A stretch of DNA of 64,000 bases from Subtercola endophyticus (lineage in GTDB: Bacteria; Actinomycetota; Actinomycetes; Actinomycetales; Microbacteriaceae), in NCBI RefSeq assembly GCF_021044565.1, contig NZ_CP087997.1, positions 2,418,001 to 2,482,000 of the forward strand, written 5' to 3'. The notes beneath the pieces are model-generated. The model was not told where the DNA came from. It saw only the letters and a program-made list of their open reading frames with translations, and did not search any database. Shown piece after piece: positions 8,045 to 15,409 of the stretch. Within the stretch, counting starts at the first letter, position 1, and every line of letters begins with the position of its first letter. Both the position numbers and the translations under genes were made by a program.

Positions 8045-8716
8045 TTACGCGGCGCTCTCCTCGTCGGCAGCGAGGCTCGCCACCAGCGCCTGCGCGTGCG
8101 CGATCGCGGCGGCGTGCGCGTTCTCGAGGTTCTGGGCGGCGAGCGGGCGCAGCGCCTCCATGGCCGGGTTCACGTCGGCGAGGGTCAGCTCGGCTTCGAT
8201 GAGCTCGAGGTCGAGGCCCCAGATGTCGCGCAGAAGTCGCACGTTCCAGGGGGTGGAGTGGTCCCAGCCCTCACGCGGGGTGCCGGGGCCGTATCCGCCA
8301 CCGCGGGCTGTCACGAGAAAGGCAGGGCGGCCGGCGAGGGCCTGGGGTGCACCGGGAGCGAAGCGCGGCTCGGTGAGCAGAAGGTCGGCGAACGACTTGA
8401 ACTGCGCCGAGACGCCGTAGTTGTAGAGGGGAACAGCGAAGACGAGCGCGTCAGCAGCCACCAGCTCGTCGGCCAGCTCGGTCGCGAGCGCGGTCGCGGC
8501 GTTCTGGTCGGCGGTGCGCTGCTCTGCGGGGGTGGCGCCGGCGGCGAGGGCGTTGCCCCAGGCGGTGGCGGGCAGCGGCGTGAGGCCGATCTCGCGATGG
8601 ATGATCGTGAACTCGTCGAGGCCGGACTCGAGTTCGGTCTGCAGGGTGTTCGCGAGCGAACGAGTCACCGACCCCTCGGGGCGGATGCTGGCGTCGAGAC
8701 GGTAGATGGTGCTCAT
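8045..8716 (-). CDS. FMN-dependent NADH:quinone oxidoreductase / azoreductase
   Basis: A 223-residue flavodoxin-like protein of the AzoR/NQO family. The start ATG 8716 fits the conserved N terminus MSTIYRLDASIRPEGSVTR, where the SxxR region binds the FMN phosphate. Later motifs include DALVFAVPLYNYGVSAQFKS (flavin isoalloxazine site) and VTARGGGYGPGTP. These cytoplasmic enzymes reduce quinones and azo compounds using NAD(P)H and protect against electrophile stress. A MarR-type repressor gene is transcribed divergently and a palindrome lies between them, so expression is probably induced by quinones or similar compounds. Confidence 0.9.
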   Translation of the reverse strand: MSTIYRLDASIRPEGSVTRSLANTLQTELESGLDEFTIIHREIGLTPLPATAWGNALAAGATPAEQRTADQNAATALATELADELVAADALVFAVPLYNYGVSAQFKSFADLLLTEPRFAPGAPQALAGRPAFLVTARGGGYGPGTPREGWDHSTPWNVRLLRDIWGLDLELIEAELTLADVNPAMEALRPLAAQNLENAHAAAIAHAQALVASLAADEESAA

Positions 8717-8799
8717 AAGGGCGCTCCTCGGTGGGCCGCGGGCGCGGCTCGGTCGTGGTGATTGTCGCGGTAACCGGGCAATCGTTCTGAGTGAGAGAA

Positions 8800-8826
8800 T
8801 AGATGATCGAATAATTCGACTATCTA
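8800..8826. promoter_or_regulatory. Palindromic operator between azoreductase and MarR gene
   Basis: A 27-bp inverted repeat, with arms TAGAT-ga-TCGAA and TTCGA-ct-ATCTA around a TAA centre, lies in the 148-bp divergent intergenic region. It is A/T rich and has the size and symmetry of MarR-dimer sites. The neighbouring MarR protein is the obvious candidate to bind it and control both directions. Confidence 0.7.
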
Positions 8827-8864
8827 AACCATAGACCACGACGAGCCAGGAGGTAAACTCAGAT

Positions 8865-9398
8865 ATGGCTATCGACCCTGCGACCGAACTGGAGGCCGAG
8901 TGCACGGCAGCCGAACATCAGGTCGACGCCGATGTGACGTCAGCCACGCTGATGGGCGGCGGCAGCGACTTCGGCTGGGCGCTCGGAACGCTGCTTCGCG
9001 GCTACCTGCGGCAGATGGGCGATGCGGTCTCCGATCTGTCGGGCGGCCCCCGCGCCTACCAGGTGATGACCATGGCGGCAGCAGGGTCGTGCCAGAACCA
9101 GGCAGCCATCGCCGAACGAATGGGGCTCGACCGCACGCTCATGACGTACCTGGTCGACGGGCTCGAGAAGCAGGGGCTGGTTGTGCGCACGCCCGATCCG
9201 CTCGACCGGCGCAGCCGGCGCGTCGACCTCACCCCGGCGGGCGCGGCATTGCACGCGCAGCTGGCCGAGCGGGTTCGTCAGGTGGAGTGCAATGTGCTCG
9301 GGTCACTGCCGACCGACGACGCGGCGCAGCTTCGCCGTCTGCTCGGCGACGCCGCGGCGTCGGTGGATGCTCGGGCAGAAGTCAGCGCGCCCGCCTGA
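8865..9398 (+). CDS. MarR-family transcriptional regulator
   Basis: A 177-residue protein with a winged helix-turn-helix. QAAIAERMGLDRTLMTYLVD is the HTH and recognition helix, and TPDPLDRRSRRVDLTPAG is the beta wing with the conserved DxRxxR motif. The start ATG 8865 follows an AGGAGG ribosome-binding site at 8848-8853. It is divergent from the azoreductase/VOC pair and probably represses it and itself through the palindrome at 8800-8826. The inducing ligand is unknown, likely a phenolic or quinone given the partner enzyme. Confidence 0.92.
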   Translation: MAIDPATELEAECTAAEHQVDADVTSATLMGGGSDFGWALGTLLRGYLRQMGDAVSDLSGGPRAYQVMTMAAAGSCQNQAAIAERMGLDRTLMTYLVDGLEKQGLVVRTPDPLDRRSRRVDLTPAGAALHAQLAERVRQVECNVLGSLPTDDAAQLRRLLGDAAASVDARAEVSAPA

Positions 9399-9418
9399 CC
9401 GGCTCCGGCCCGTGCGCG

Positions 9419-10030
9419 TCAGCGCACCAGCTTGATGTTGAACTGCGGGTTCTTCACGGCGTTCATGATGGCGAAGAACAGCTGAAAGTAGTATTCGGCG
9501 CCCTTGGCGGTGTCGATTCCGCCGAGGTCGACGATGTCGTCAGCCTTCCAGCCGAGGTCGACGATCAGCGCTTTCACGGTGTTTTTGGCATCGTCGTGGT
9601 CGCCGGAGACGAAGAGCGAGCTCTCGCCGATCGACGACGGGTTCACGATCACGTTCATGGCCGCGGTGTTCAGCGACTTCACGACCTTGGCCTGGGGCAA
9701 GGCCTCCTGCAGCGCCTGCCCGAGGCTGGAGTCGGGGTATACGAGGTCGAGGCTGGCGGTGGCGGCGTTGGCCACGTCGAGCACGACCTTGCCGGCGTAG
9801 GCGTCGGCACCGATGGCGGTCAGGATCTCGACCGACTGGGCGCCGGGGGTGGCGTTCACCACGACGTCGGCGCCGGCGACCGCTTCGGCGATGGTCGTGA
9901 CGGGGAAGTCGAGCTGGGCGGCTTTGGCTTCGGGGTCGCGTGAGCCGAAGGTCACCGTATGTCCGGCTGTGGCCCAGGCGGCGGCGAGAAGGGTGGCGAC
10001 GTGGCCGGTTCCGAGGAGTGCGATGTTCAT
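9419..10030 (-). CDS. NADPH-dependent F420 reductase-like oxidoreductase
   Basis: A 203-residue Rossmann-fold protein starting at ATG 10030 (MNIALLGTGHVATLLAAAWA, dinucleotide-binding GxGxxA). It belongs to the NADP oxidoreductase, coenzyme F420-dependent (Fno-like) family. FGSRDPEAKAAQ carries the Ser-Arg that reads the NADP 2'-phosphate, and VVKSLNTAAMNVIVNP is the conserved central helix. Many members of this family do not use F420, so the electron partner is uncertain. The gene is divergent from a TetR regulator; two short palindromes between them suggest TetR control. Confidence 0.8.
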   Translation of the reverse strand: MNIALLGTGHVATLLAAAWATAGHTVTFGSRDPEAKAAQLDFPVTTIAEAVAGADVVVNATPGAQSVEILTAIGADAYAGKVVLDVANAATASLDLVYPDSSLGQALQEALPQAKVVKSLNTAAMNVIVNPSSIGESSLFVSGDHDDAKNTVKALIVDLGWKADDIVDLGGIDTAKGAEYYFQLFFAIMNAVKNPQFNIKLVR

Positions 10031-10152
10031 GGGGTGCCTTTCGAGAGTGGATGCTCGCGGGGTGGATGCTCGCGGGGTGGTTCTTCGGCAGAGTGGATGC
10101 TCGGGTCGAGTTGTGGTCTCGGTGCCGCCGGGCATCCGGTGCCCCGCCTGTC

Positions 10153-10209
10153 ATGCGGACGAAATGTTCCGCATACGGGCTACAACTCGCCGCCGGACGA
10201 ATTATTCCG
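10153..10209. promoter_or_regulatory. Two operator-like palindromes upstream of TetR gene
   Basis: Two related inverted repeats: 10153-10174 with 7-bp arms (ATGCGGA and TCCGCAT) around 8 bases, and 10194-10209 with CGGA and TCCG arms and the same 8-base spacing. They share CGGACGAA and lie 38 bp apart, between the divergent oxidoreductase and TetR genes. They probably bind the TetR protein. Confidence 0.6.
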
Positions 10210-10259
10210 CTTAACCAGAAATGTGTCGCCGGCCCGCCTACTCTGGAGGTATGAGGCAG

Positions 10260-10838
10260 ATGCGAAGCGACGCCGTCGACAACCGCGAGCGTGTGCTCGC
10301 CGCTGCTGTGACGGCGGTGCTGCGCGAGGGGCAGAAGGTTCCGCTGGCCACGATCGCGGCCGAGGCCGGCGTCGGGGTGGGCACGCTCTACCGTCGTTAC
10401 CCGAACCGCGAGGCGCTGCTCGAGGCGCTCGAGATACGCGCGTACCTCATCGTGATCGAGTCGCTGACCGACATCGCGGCTCAGGATGCGACCGGCCTCC
10501 GCTCGATCGAGCTTTTTCTCGAGCGCACCATCTTCACCCGCAGTGACCTCGTGCTGCCGATGCACGGCGCGCCCGAAACGTCGAACTCGGAGACGCTGGC
10601 GCTGCGCACCGAGGTGGAGCAGCGTGTGGCGGCGTTGGTGGCGCGCGGAGCGGCCGACGGCAGCCTCGACGCGTCTGTCACGGCTGCCGACGTGATCGTG
10701 TTCGGGGCGATGATCGCGCAGCCCCTGCCGCACGTGGACGACTGGAGCGCGGTTGCGCGCGCGCAAGTGCGGATCTTCTTGCGGGGAGCTGCGGCGGGTG
10801 CGGCCGGCGATTCTGCGGCCGGCGGTTCGCCGGCCTGA
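10260..10838 (+). CDS. TetR-family transcriptional regulator
   Basis: A 192-residue regulator if started at ATG 10260; another ATG at 10251 is only 1 base from the GGAGG box, so 10260 (9 bases away) is preferred. The N-terminal HTH reads TIAAEAGVGVGTLYRRYPNR. The C-terminal ligand domain is variable and its inducer cannot be predicted. It is divergent from the F420-reductase-like gene, and paired palindromes at 10153-10209 are likely binding sites. The gene ends in an Ala/Gly-rich tail and is convergent with the lipid-kinase gene. Confidence 0.9.
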   Translation: MRSDAVDNRERVLAAAVTAVLREGQKVPLATIAAEAGVGVGTLYRRYPNREALLEALEIRAYLIVIESLTDIAAQDATGLRSIELFLERTIFTRSDLVLPMHGAPETSNSETLALRTEVEQRVAALVARGAADGSLDASVTAADVIVFGAMIAQPLPHVDDWSAVARAQVRIFLRGAAAGAAGDSAAGGSPA

Positions 10839-10861
10839 CGGGGATTACTCTGCGGCGGGCG

Positions 10862-11839
10862 TCAGGCCAGCACGCGCAGGGCACCGGGCGCCACAGTGAC
10901 GGTGACGGGGAGGGGGCCGACCCGCTCGCCGTCGGCGTAGGCGATGATGTCGGGCGCATCCACGGTGACCGAGTGCACGCGCGTGAGTTCGACGATCGGC
11001 AGACCGGCGTGGGTGCCCTTGAACACGCGCGGAAAGAGGCGCAGAAACTTCAGCCGCGACACCGGGGCCACGATGAAGAGGTCGAGGGCGCCGTCGTCGA
11101 GCAGGGCGGTCGGGGCGATCATCATTCCGCCGCCGATGGAACGGTTGTTCGCGACCGAGAGCAGCACCGAACCGACCTGGCGCGCGACGCCGTCGACCAC
11201 GAGCTCGTAGGTGCGGGCGCGCAACCGAAGCAGTTCGATCAAGAGGGCGATGGTGTAGCGACTGGCTCCGCGGGGGCGGCGCATCTGGTTGGCGCGCTCA
11301 TTGATCAGCGCGTCGATGCCCGCCGACAGGGCGGAGGCGAACCAGAGCTCGCCGCCGGCGTGCGAGAGGTGGCCGAGGTCGATGGTGCGCGGCGTCATCG
11401 TCGCGAGCGCGGAGCGCAGGTGCGCCAGGGCGGCCTCGAACTCGAGGGGAATGCCGAGGCCGAGCGCGGCGTCGTTTCCGGTGCCGGTGGGCACGATGCC
11501 GAGCGGCACGGGCGACTGCACCCACGGTTGGGGCTGGGCCAGCAGATTGACGCCGAGGCTGACCATTCCGTCGCCGCCGACCACGATGAGGGCATCCGGA
11601 TGCCCGGCGAGCGCCGCACGCGCCTCAGTCTTCAGCGCTTCGAAGTCGGCTGCCACGAGTGGTTGCACGGTGTGCCCGTCGAGGCGCAGCGCCTCGACGA
11701 CGCGGCCGCCCATGCCCGAGGTCTGTCCGAATGACGCCGTGGGGTTGATCGCGACGACGAGCCGCAGCCCGCCGACGCTGCCACCGCCGCCGACGCCGAC
11801 GCCGCTGCCGCTGCCGGTGCCATCCGCACGATCTACCAT
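10862..11839 (-). CDS. Diacylglycerol/sphingosine kinase-like lipid kinase
   Basis: A DAGK-catalytic-domain protein. VVGGDGMVSLGVN is the nucleotide-binding GGDG loop and GIVPTGTGNDAALGLGIP is the second conserved motif; SIGGGMMIAPTALLDDGALD is the C-terminal signature. These enzymes phosphorylate lipid substrates at the inner membrane face. I place the start at ATG 11839 (325 residues), after a Gly/Ser-rich stretch; an in-frame start up to 11983 is possible, so the N terminus is uncertain. Downstream it meets the TetR gene tail to tail. Confidence 0.85.
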   Translation of the reverse strand: MVDRADGTGSGSGVGVGGGGSVGGLRLVVAINPTASFGQTSGMGGRVVEALRLDGHTVQPLVAADFEALKTEARAALAGHPDALIVVGGDGMVSLGVNLLAQPQPWVQSPVPLGIVPTGTGNDAALGLGIPLEFEAALAHLRSALATMTPRTIDLGHLSHAGGELWFASALSAGIDALINERANQMRRPRGASRYTIALLIELLRLRARTYELVVDGVARQVGSVLLSVANNRSIGGGMMIAPTALLDDGALDLFIVAPVSRLKFLRLFPRVFKGTHAGLPIVELTRVHSVTVDAPDIIAYADGERVGPLPVTVTVAPGALRVLA

Positions 11840-12061
11840 GACGTCTTCGCGCGCACCGTCGCCGTCTGTGTCTTCTCGCGCGCAGCGCTGCGCGGGCTCG
11901 GAGGGCTCATCGTCGGGCAGTGTTTCGGGCACTCCCCGATTATGACCTAGTCGCCGCGCCGGGTGGGCGCGGATTTCGAGCAACCGTCACCGCGTGGCGG
12001 TCGAGCCGCCACCGTCGCAGGCCGACTTGCAGCAGCGGGTCCGCCGGAGTTAGCTGAAGGC

Positions 12062-12730
12062 ATGAGACTCACGAAACTCGAACATGCGGCACTCGTCCTC
12101 GAAGAAGACGGCAAGACGTTGATCATCGATCCGGGGTCGTTCACCCGTCCAACCGCAGAAAGCATCGGAGACGCGAGCAGTGTGGTGGGCATCGTGCTGA
12201 CCCATGAACACGCGGACCACTGGACGCCCGCTCAACTCAATGCGCTGATCGAGGCCGCCCCGGGCATCCGGCTCTTCGCACCCGAGGGAACCACAGCGGC
12301 CATCAGCGCGAGTGACCCTGCGGTGAAGGCCGAGGTCACCGTGGTGCACGCGGGCGACGAGATCACGGTGGGGCCGTTCGAGCTGCGGTTCTTCGGGGGC
12401 AAGCACGCGGTGATCCACTCGAGCATTCCGATCGTCGACAACGTGGGAGTGCTCGTCAACGACGTGCTGTACTACCCGGGCGACTCGTTCGCCGTGCCGG
12501 AGGGCATCGAGGTCGACGCGCTGGCGACGCCGGTGGGGGCTCCGTGGCTGAAGATCGCCGAGGTGATCGACTACGTGCTCGAGGTCAAGCCGAAGCGCAG
12601 CTTCGCGACGCACGAGATGGTGCTCTCCGACGCGGGCAAGAGCATGGGCGGGGATCGCATCCGCTGGGCGACGGAGCAGAACGGCGGCACGTACATCTCC
12701 CTGACCCCCGGCGACTCCGTAGAGCTCTAG
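12062..12730 (+). CDS. MBL-fold metal-dependent hydrolase
   Basis: A 222-residue protein of the metallo-beta-lactamase fold, UlaG/beta-lactamase-like branch. The start ATG 12062 gives MRLTKLEHAALVLEEDGKTL. Metal ligands are visible in LTHEHADHW (HxHxDH), GGKHAVIH, and the aspartate of YYPGDSF. It is probably a cytoplasmic zinc hydrolase; the substrate is unknown. No operon partner; the downstream gap holds a long inverted repeat. Confidence 0.88.
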   Translation: MRLTKLEHAALVLEEDGKTLIIDPGSFTRPTAESIGDASSVVGIVLTHEHADHWTPAQLNALIEAAPGIRLFAPEGTTAAISASDPAVKAEVTVVHAGDEITVGPFELRFFGGKHAVIHSSIPIVDNVGVLVNDVLYYPGDSFAVPEGIEVDALATPVGAPWLKIAEVIDYVLEVKPKRSFATHEMVLSDAGKSMGGDRIRWATEQNGGTYISLTPGDSVEL

Positions 12731-12755
12731 ACGAGCCCTCCTGCCCTCGCGCGTT

Positions 12756-12815
12756 ATCGACTTTGCGAAAAGGGCCCTTCTCGAGCGATTTTGGGGGCTT
12801 TTTCGCAAAGTCGAT
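12756..12815. repeat. Inverted repeat / hairpin, 16-bp perfect arms
   Basis: Arms 12756-12771 and 12800-12815 (ATCGACTTTGCGAAAA and its complement) are perfect, and an inner G/C-rich part extends the stem imperfectly. It follows the MBL hydrolase gene and may terminate it. Related hairpins starting with CGACTT occur at 53151-53202 and 59671-59728. Confidence 0.75.
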
Positions 12816-12882
12816 TGGTGTGTAAGAGAGGCGGGATGAGGGGAGCAACTCGGCGTTCACCTGGCGCGGGTATGCTCGCGGG

Positions 12883-13215
12883 GTGAATAGCACAGCGTCA
12901 GCAGTCGTCGTGTTCGTGGTGTGCGTGGCGATTCTGGTTCCGCTGTTTCTGCTGGGGGTGCGCCAGTCGAAGCGGGCGCTGGCCGTGAGCGACGACGAGG
13001 TGGGGTCGAGCTTCTTGTCGGGCGTCGCTTTTGTGTTCGCGTTTCTCGCGTCGCCGCTGGGCATCCTGTTCTCGCACCTCGCCCTCCGCGAGGTGACGTT
13101 CACGGGGCGCTCGGGCGCGCGGTTGTCGACGGCGGCGTTGTACATCGCGTACGGACTCACCGTCGTGCAGCTCGCCTTGCTGCTGTGGGGTTCGATCACG
13201 GGCTACTTTCACTGA
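12883..13215 (+). CDS. Small membrane protein, 110 aa
   Basis: Starts at GTG 12883. An N-terminal hydrophobic segment (AVVVFVVCVAILVPLFLLG) is followed by a short basic/acidic loop, a second one (FLSGVAFVFAFLASPLGILF) and a third near the C terminus (LYIAYGLTVVQLALLLW). Overall it resembles DUF4190-like small membrane proteins, but I cannot assign it firmly. No partner gene is evident. Its stop codon lies at the start of an 11-bp tandem repeat. Confidence 0.65.
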   Translation: MNSTASAVVVFVVCVAILVPLFLLGVRQSKRALAVSDDEVGSSFLSGVAFVFAFLASPLGILFSHLALREVTFTGRSGARLSTAALYIAYGLTVVQLALLLWGSITGYFH

Positions 13216-13246
13216 GCTTTCGCTGAGCTTTCGCTGAGCTTTCGCC
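13213..13246 (+). repeat. Short tandem repeat, 11-bp unit x3
   Basis: Three consecutive copies of a unit read as TGAGCTTTCGC begin at the stop codon of the small membrane protein gene. No function is apparent. Confidence 0.7.
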
Positions 13247-13380
13247 GAACGAAGCGGATGTTCGGAGCCGCGCCGCCGGGCATCCACTCGGCGCAACCGC
13301 CGCCGCCGTGTCAACCCGAGCGCTCTCGCAGGTTGAGTTGACTACCCTTAGAGAAGAAGATCTGTGATTTGGAGAGTTCT

Positions 13381-14142
13381 GTGTCAACGCTGCGAGCGCT
13401 CGCCCTTACCCTGTTGGGTGCTGCAGCGCTCGCTGTCTCGGTGACGGCGTGTTCGTCGCCTGCTGCTCCGGCTCCGGATGCTCCGCAGTACACCCCCGCG
13501 TCGACCACCACGCTCGCCGGGCACTGGATCGTGAGCGACAGCTACAACTCTCCCGACCAGCCGTTTCTCACCTTCGAGCACGACGGCACCTGGACGGGCT
13601 CCGACGGCTGCAACAACGCCATCGGCACCTGGTCGATGGACTCGGCCGGCGCCCTCACCACCACGTCGGGCCCCATGACGCGCATCTACTGCGACGGTGC
13701 GCCGCTGCCGATGTACCTCATCGACGCTGTATCGGCGCGGTACGACGGCACGAACCTCACGTTGATCGACCACGACGGTAAAGAGCTCGTGTCGCTGCAC
13801 CACCCCGCCTCGACCGAGACTCCGGTGCCGCAGGGAACCGACGACGTCACGGGACTCTGGACCGGAATCGAGAACGGGCGCCAGCGCCTGCTGCAGCTCA
13901 CGATGAACGACGACGGAACCGTCAAGGGCAACGACGGCTGCAACGACTTCACCAGTACCTGGCGGTTCGCTGAAGACGGCTCGGTGTCGTTCTCGAAACT
14001 CGCCATCACGTCACGCACGTGCGACGGAGTGGTGACGTGGTTGAGCGGTGCGGCATCCGCAGTTCTCGACGGCACGACCATGGTGATTCGGTCGCAGTAC
14101 GGCGCCCAGCTGGGCACGTTGACATATCACGGGCCCGCGTAG
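13381..14142 (+). CDS. Lipoprotein with two META domains
   Basis: Started at GTG 13381 with GGAGAG 5-10 bases upstream (253 residues). The signal peptide ends in a lipobox VTAC, so the protein is lipid-anchored outside the membrane. Two META/HslJ-like repeats follow. Each has the hallmark glycine-aspartate-glycine-cysteine turn: GSDGCNNAIGTW near residue 75 and GNDGCNDFTSTW near 180, with later cysteines (IYCDG, TSRTCDG) that may form disulfides. META-domain proteins are linked to heat shock or surface stress in some bacteria; the role here is unknown. Confidence 0.85.
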   Translation: MSTLRALALTLLGAAALAVSVTACSSPAAPAPDAPQYTPASTTTLAGHWIVSDSYNSPDQPFLTFEHDGTWTGSDGCNNAIGTWSMDSAGALTTTSGPMTRIYCDGAPLPMYLIDAVSARYDGTNLTLIDHDGKELVSLHHPASTETPVPQGTDDVTGLWTGIENGRQRLLQLTMNDDGTVKGNDGCNDFTSTWRFAEDGSVSFSKLAITSRTCDGVVTWLSGAASAVLDGTTMVIRSQYGAQLGTLTYHGPA

Positions 14143-14293
14143 ACTTGGATTCAGCTGGCACGGAAAGCCCAGCGTGGCAGAAGAGAGCAGACTTCTCGCT
14201 TTCACAGCTTCGTGTTGCATAATAGATGGTCACGTTTGTATAACGGCGTCAGAGCCGCGGCACCCGAAGCCGCAGAGAGAGACGGATCACCGG

Positions 14294-14968
14294 ATGGGTT
14301 TGCTGAACGGAACAGTGCGTCGTCGCGTCGTGCAAACCGCAGCCGTCGTCGCCGCATTCGGTCTCGCCGGTACGCTCGCCCTCCCGATCGCGAATGCTGC
14401 CAGTTTCACCAGCAGCTCCCCCGTTCAAAAGCCCATGGCCGCGGGCCAGGCTTACGAGTCGTACGGCACGGGCGCGATTCTCGCTCAGCGTGACACGTAT
14501 ACGGCAACCGACCCGGCTGTTCTGGCCGCGAAGAAGGCCGCCGAGCAGGCCGCCGCGGCCGCTGCCGCAGCTGCTGCCGCCGCAGCCAAGACCGCCGCAC
14601 AGGCTGCTTCGTCATCCTCGTCTTCGTCATCGTCGTATTCGCCGCCTGCAGCGGCCACGCCGAACCCCGGATCCGCGCAGGCCATCGCGCAGCAGATGCT
14701 CTCCGACCGCGGAATGGGCTCCGACCAGTTCTCGTGCCTCGTGTCTCTCTGGAACCGCGAGTCGGGCTGGCGCGTCAACGCGTACAACGCCTCGTCGGGG
14801 GCTCAGGGCATCCCGCAGGCGCTGCCGGGCAGCAAGATGGCGGCGTTCGGTTCCGACTGGGAGACCAACCCTGCCACGCAGATCGCTTGGGGCCTCAGCT
14901 ACATCACCGGTCGCTACGGCACCCCCTGTGGCGCCTGGTCGCACAGCGAGTCGAGCGGCTGGTACTAG
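14294..14968 (+). CDS. Secreted transglycosylase-like (Rpf-type) protein
   Basis: A 224-residue exported protein from ATG 14294. A twin-arginine-like basic start (RRRVV) precedes a hydrophobic signal ending ANAASF. A low-complexity Ala then Ser linker follows (poly-Ala about 77-95, poly-Ser about 106-114). The last 80 residues are a lysozyme-like domain: LVSLWNRESGWRVNAYNAS contains the catalytic Glu in WNRESGW, followed by GAQGIPQALPGSKM and a closing ITGRYGTPCGAW. Such proteins cleave peptidoglycan and can act as resuscitation factors. The 150-bp leader has a possible -10 (CATAAT near 14217) but no clear riboswitch. Confidence 0.85.
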   Translation: MGLLNGTVRRRVVQTAAVVAAFGLAGTLALPIANAASFTSSSPVQKPMAAGQAYESYGTGAILAQRDTYTATDPAVLAAKKAAEQAAAAAAAAAAAAAKTAAQAASSSSSSSSSYSPPAAATPNPGSAQAIAQQMLSDRGMGSDQFSCLVSLWNRESGWRVNAYNASSGAQGIPQALPGSKMAAFGSDWETNPATQIAWGLSYITGRYGTPCGAWSHSESSGWY

Positions 14969-15019
14969 GGGCGGGCTCGTCGCGACGACGTGGCGGCTGC
15001 CCATCACTTGAGCGGATGC

Positions 15020-15200
15020 GCGGTAGTTTGGCGTTACCGCGGCAGTTTGGCGCCAGCGCGGTAGTTCGGCGCCAGCGCGGCAGTTCGGCGATGCCGCGGC
15101 AGTTCGGCGCCAGCGCGGTAGTTTGGCACTTCCGCGGCAGTTTGGCGCCAGCGCGGTAATTCGAACTACCGCGCTAGCGCCAAAGTAGCGCGGCAGGCGA
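15020..15200. repeat. 19-bp tandem repeat array ending in an inverted copy
   Basis: Seven consecutive 19-bp units of the form GCGGYAGTTYGGCGNNANC begin at 15020. An eighth degenerate unit at 15153 forms a near-palindrome, and an inverted copy follows at about 15167-15190. The array lies between the convergent transglycosylase and sigma-factor genes and has no start or stop codon bias. It is not CRISPR, as there are no unique spacers. Confidence 0.85.
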
Positions 15201-15297
15201 GCGGCAGCGCGAGATCGCGCCCTCCCCGACGCGGAACTGCGCGTGATGTGCAGCCGCGGTAGCCGGGCAGCGCCGGTGGCCGGGCAGCGCGCGGTGC

Positions 15298-15384
15298 GCC
15301 GGTGTCCGGACGGCGTTCTGGTGCGGGCCGGTGTCCGGACGGCGTTCTGGTGCGGGCCGGTGTCCGGACGGCGTTCTGGTGCGG
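15298..15384. repeat. 29-bp perfect tandem repeat x3
   Basis: Three identical 29-bp copies (15298-15326, 15327-15355, 15356-15384), each containing the inner palindrome GTCCGGAC. They lie 26 bp past the stop of the sigma-factor fusion gene. Together with the 19-bp array they fill the 440-bp gap between 14969 and 15409, which has no gene. Confidence 0.9.
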
Positions 15385-15409
15385 GCCGGCAGCGGGGTGG
15401 CGCGCGCTG

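Noticed and set aside
14143..14293. Possible cyclic di-AMP riboswitch upstream of the transglycosylase-like gene
   Set aside because: Such genes are often so controlled, but I could not find the conserved core motifs in the 150-bp leader.
15020..15384. Possible CRISPR array
   Set aside because: Units are contiguous (19 bp and 29 bp) with no unique spacers, and no cas genes are present.
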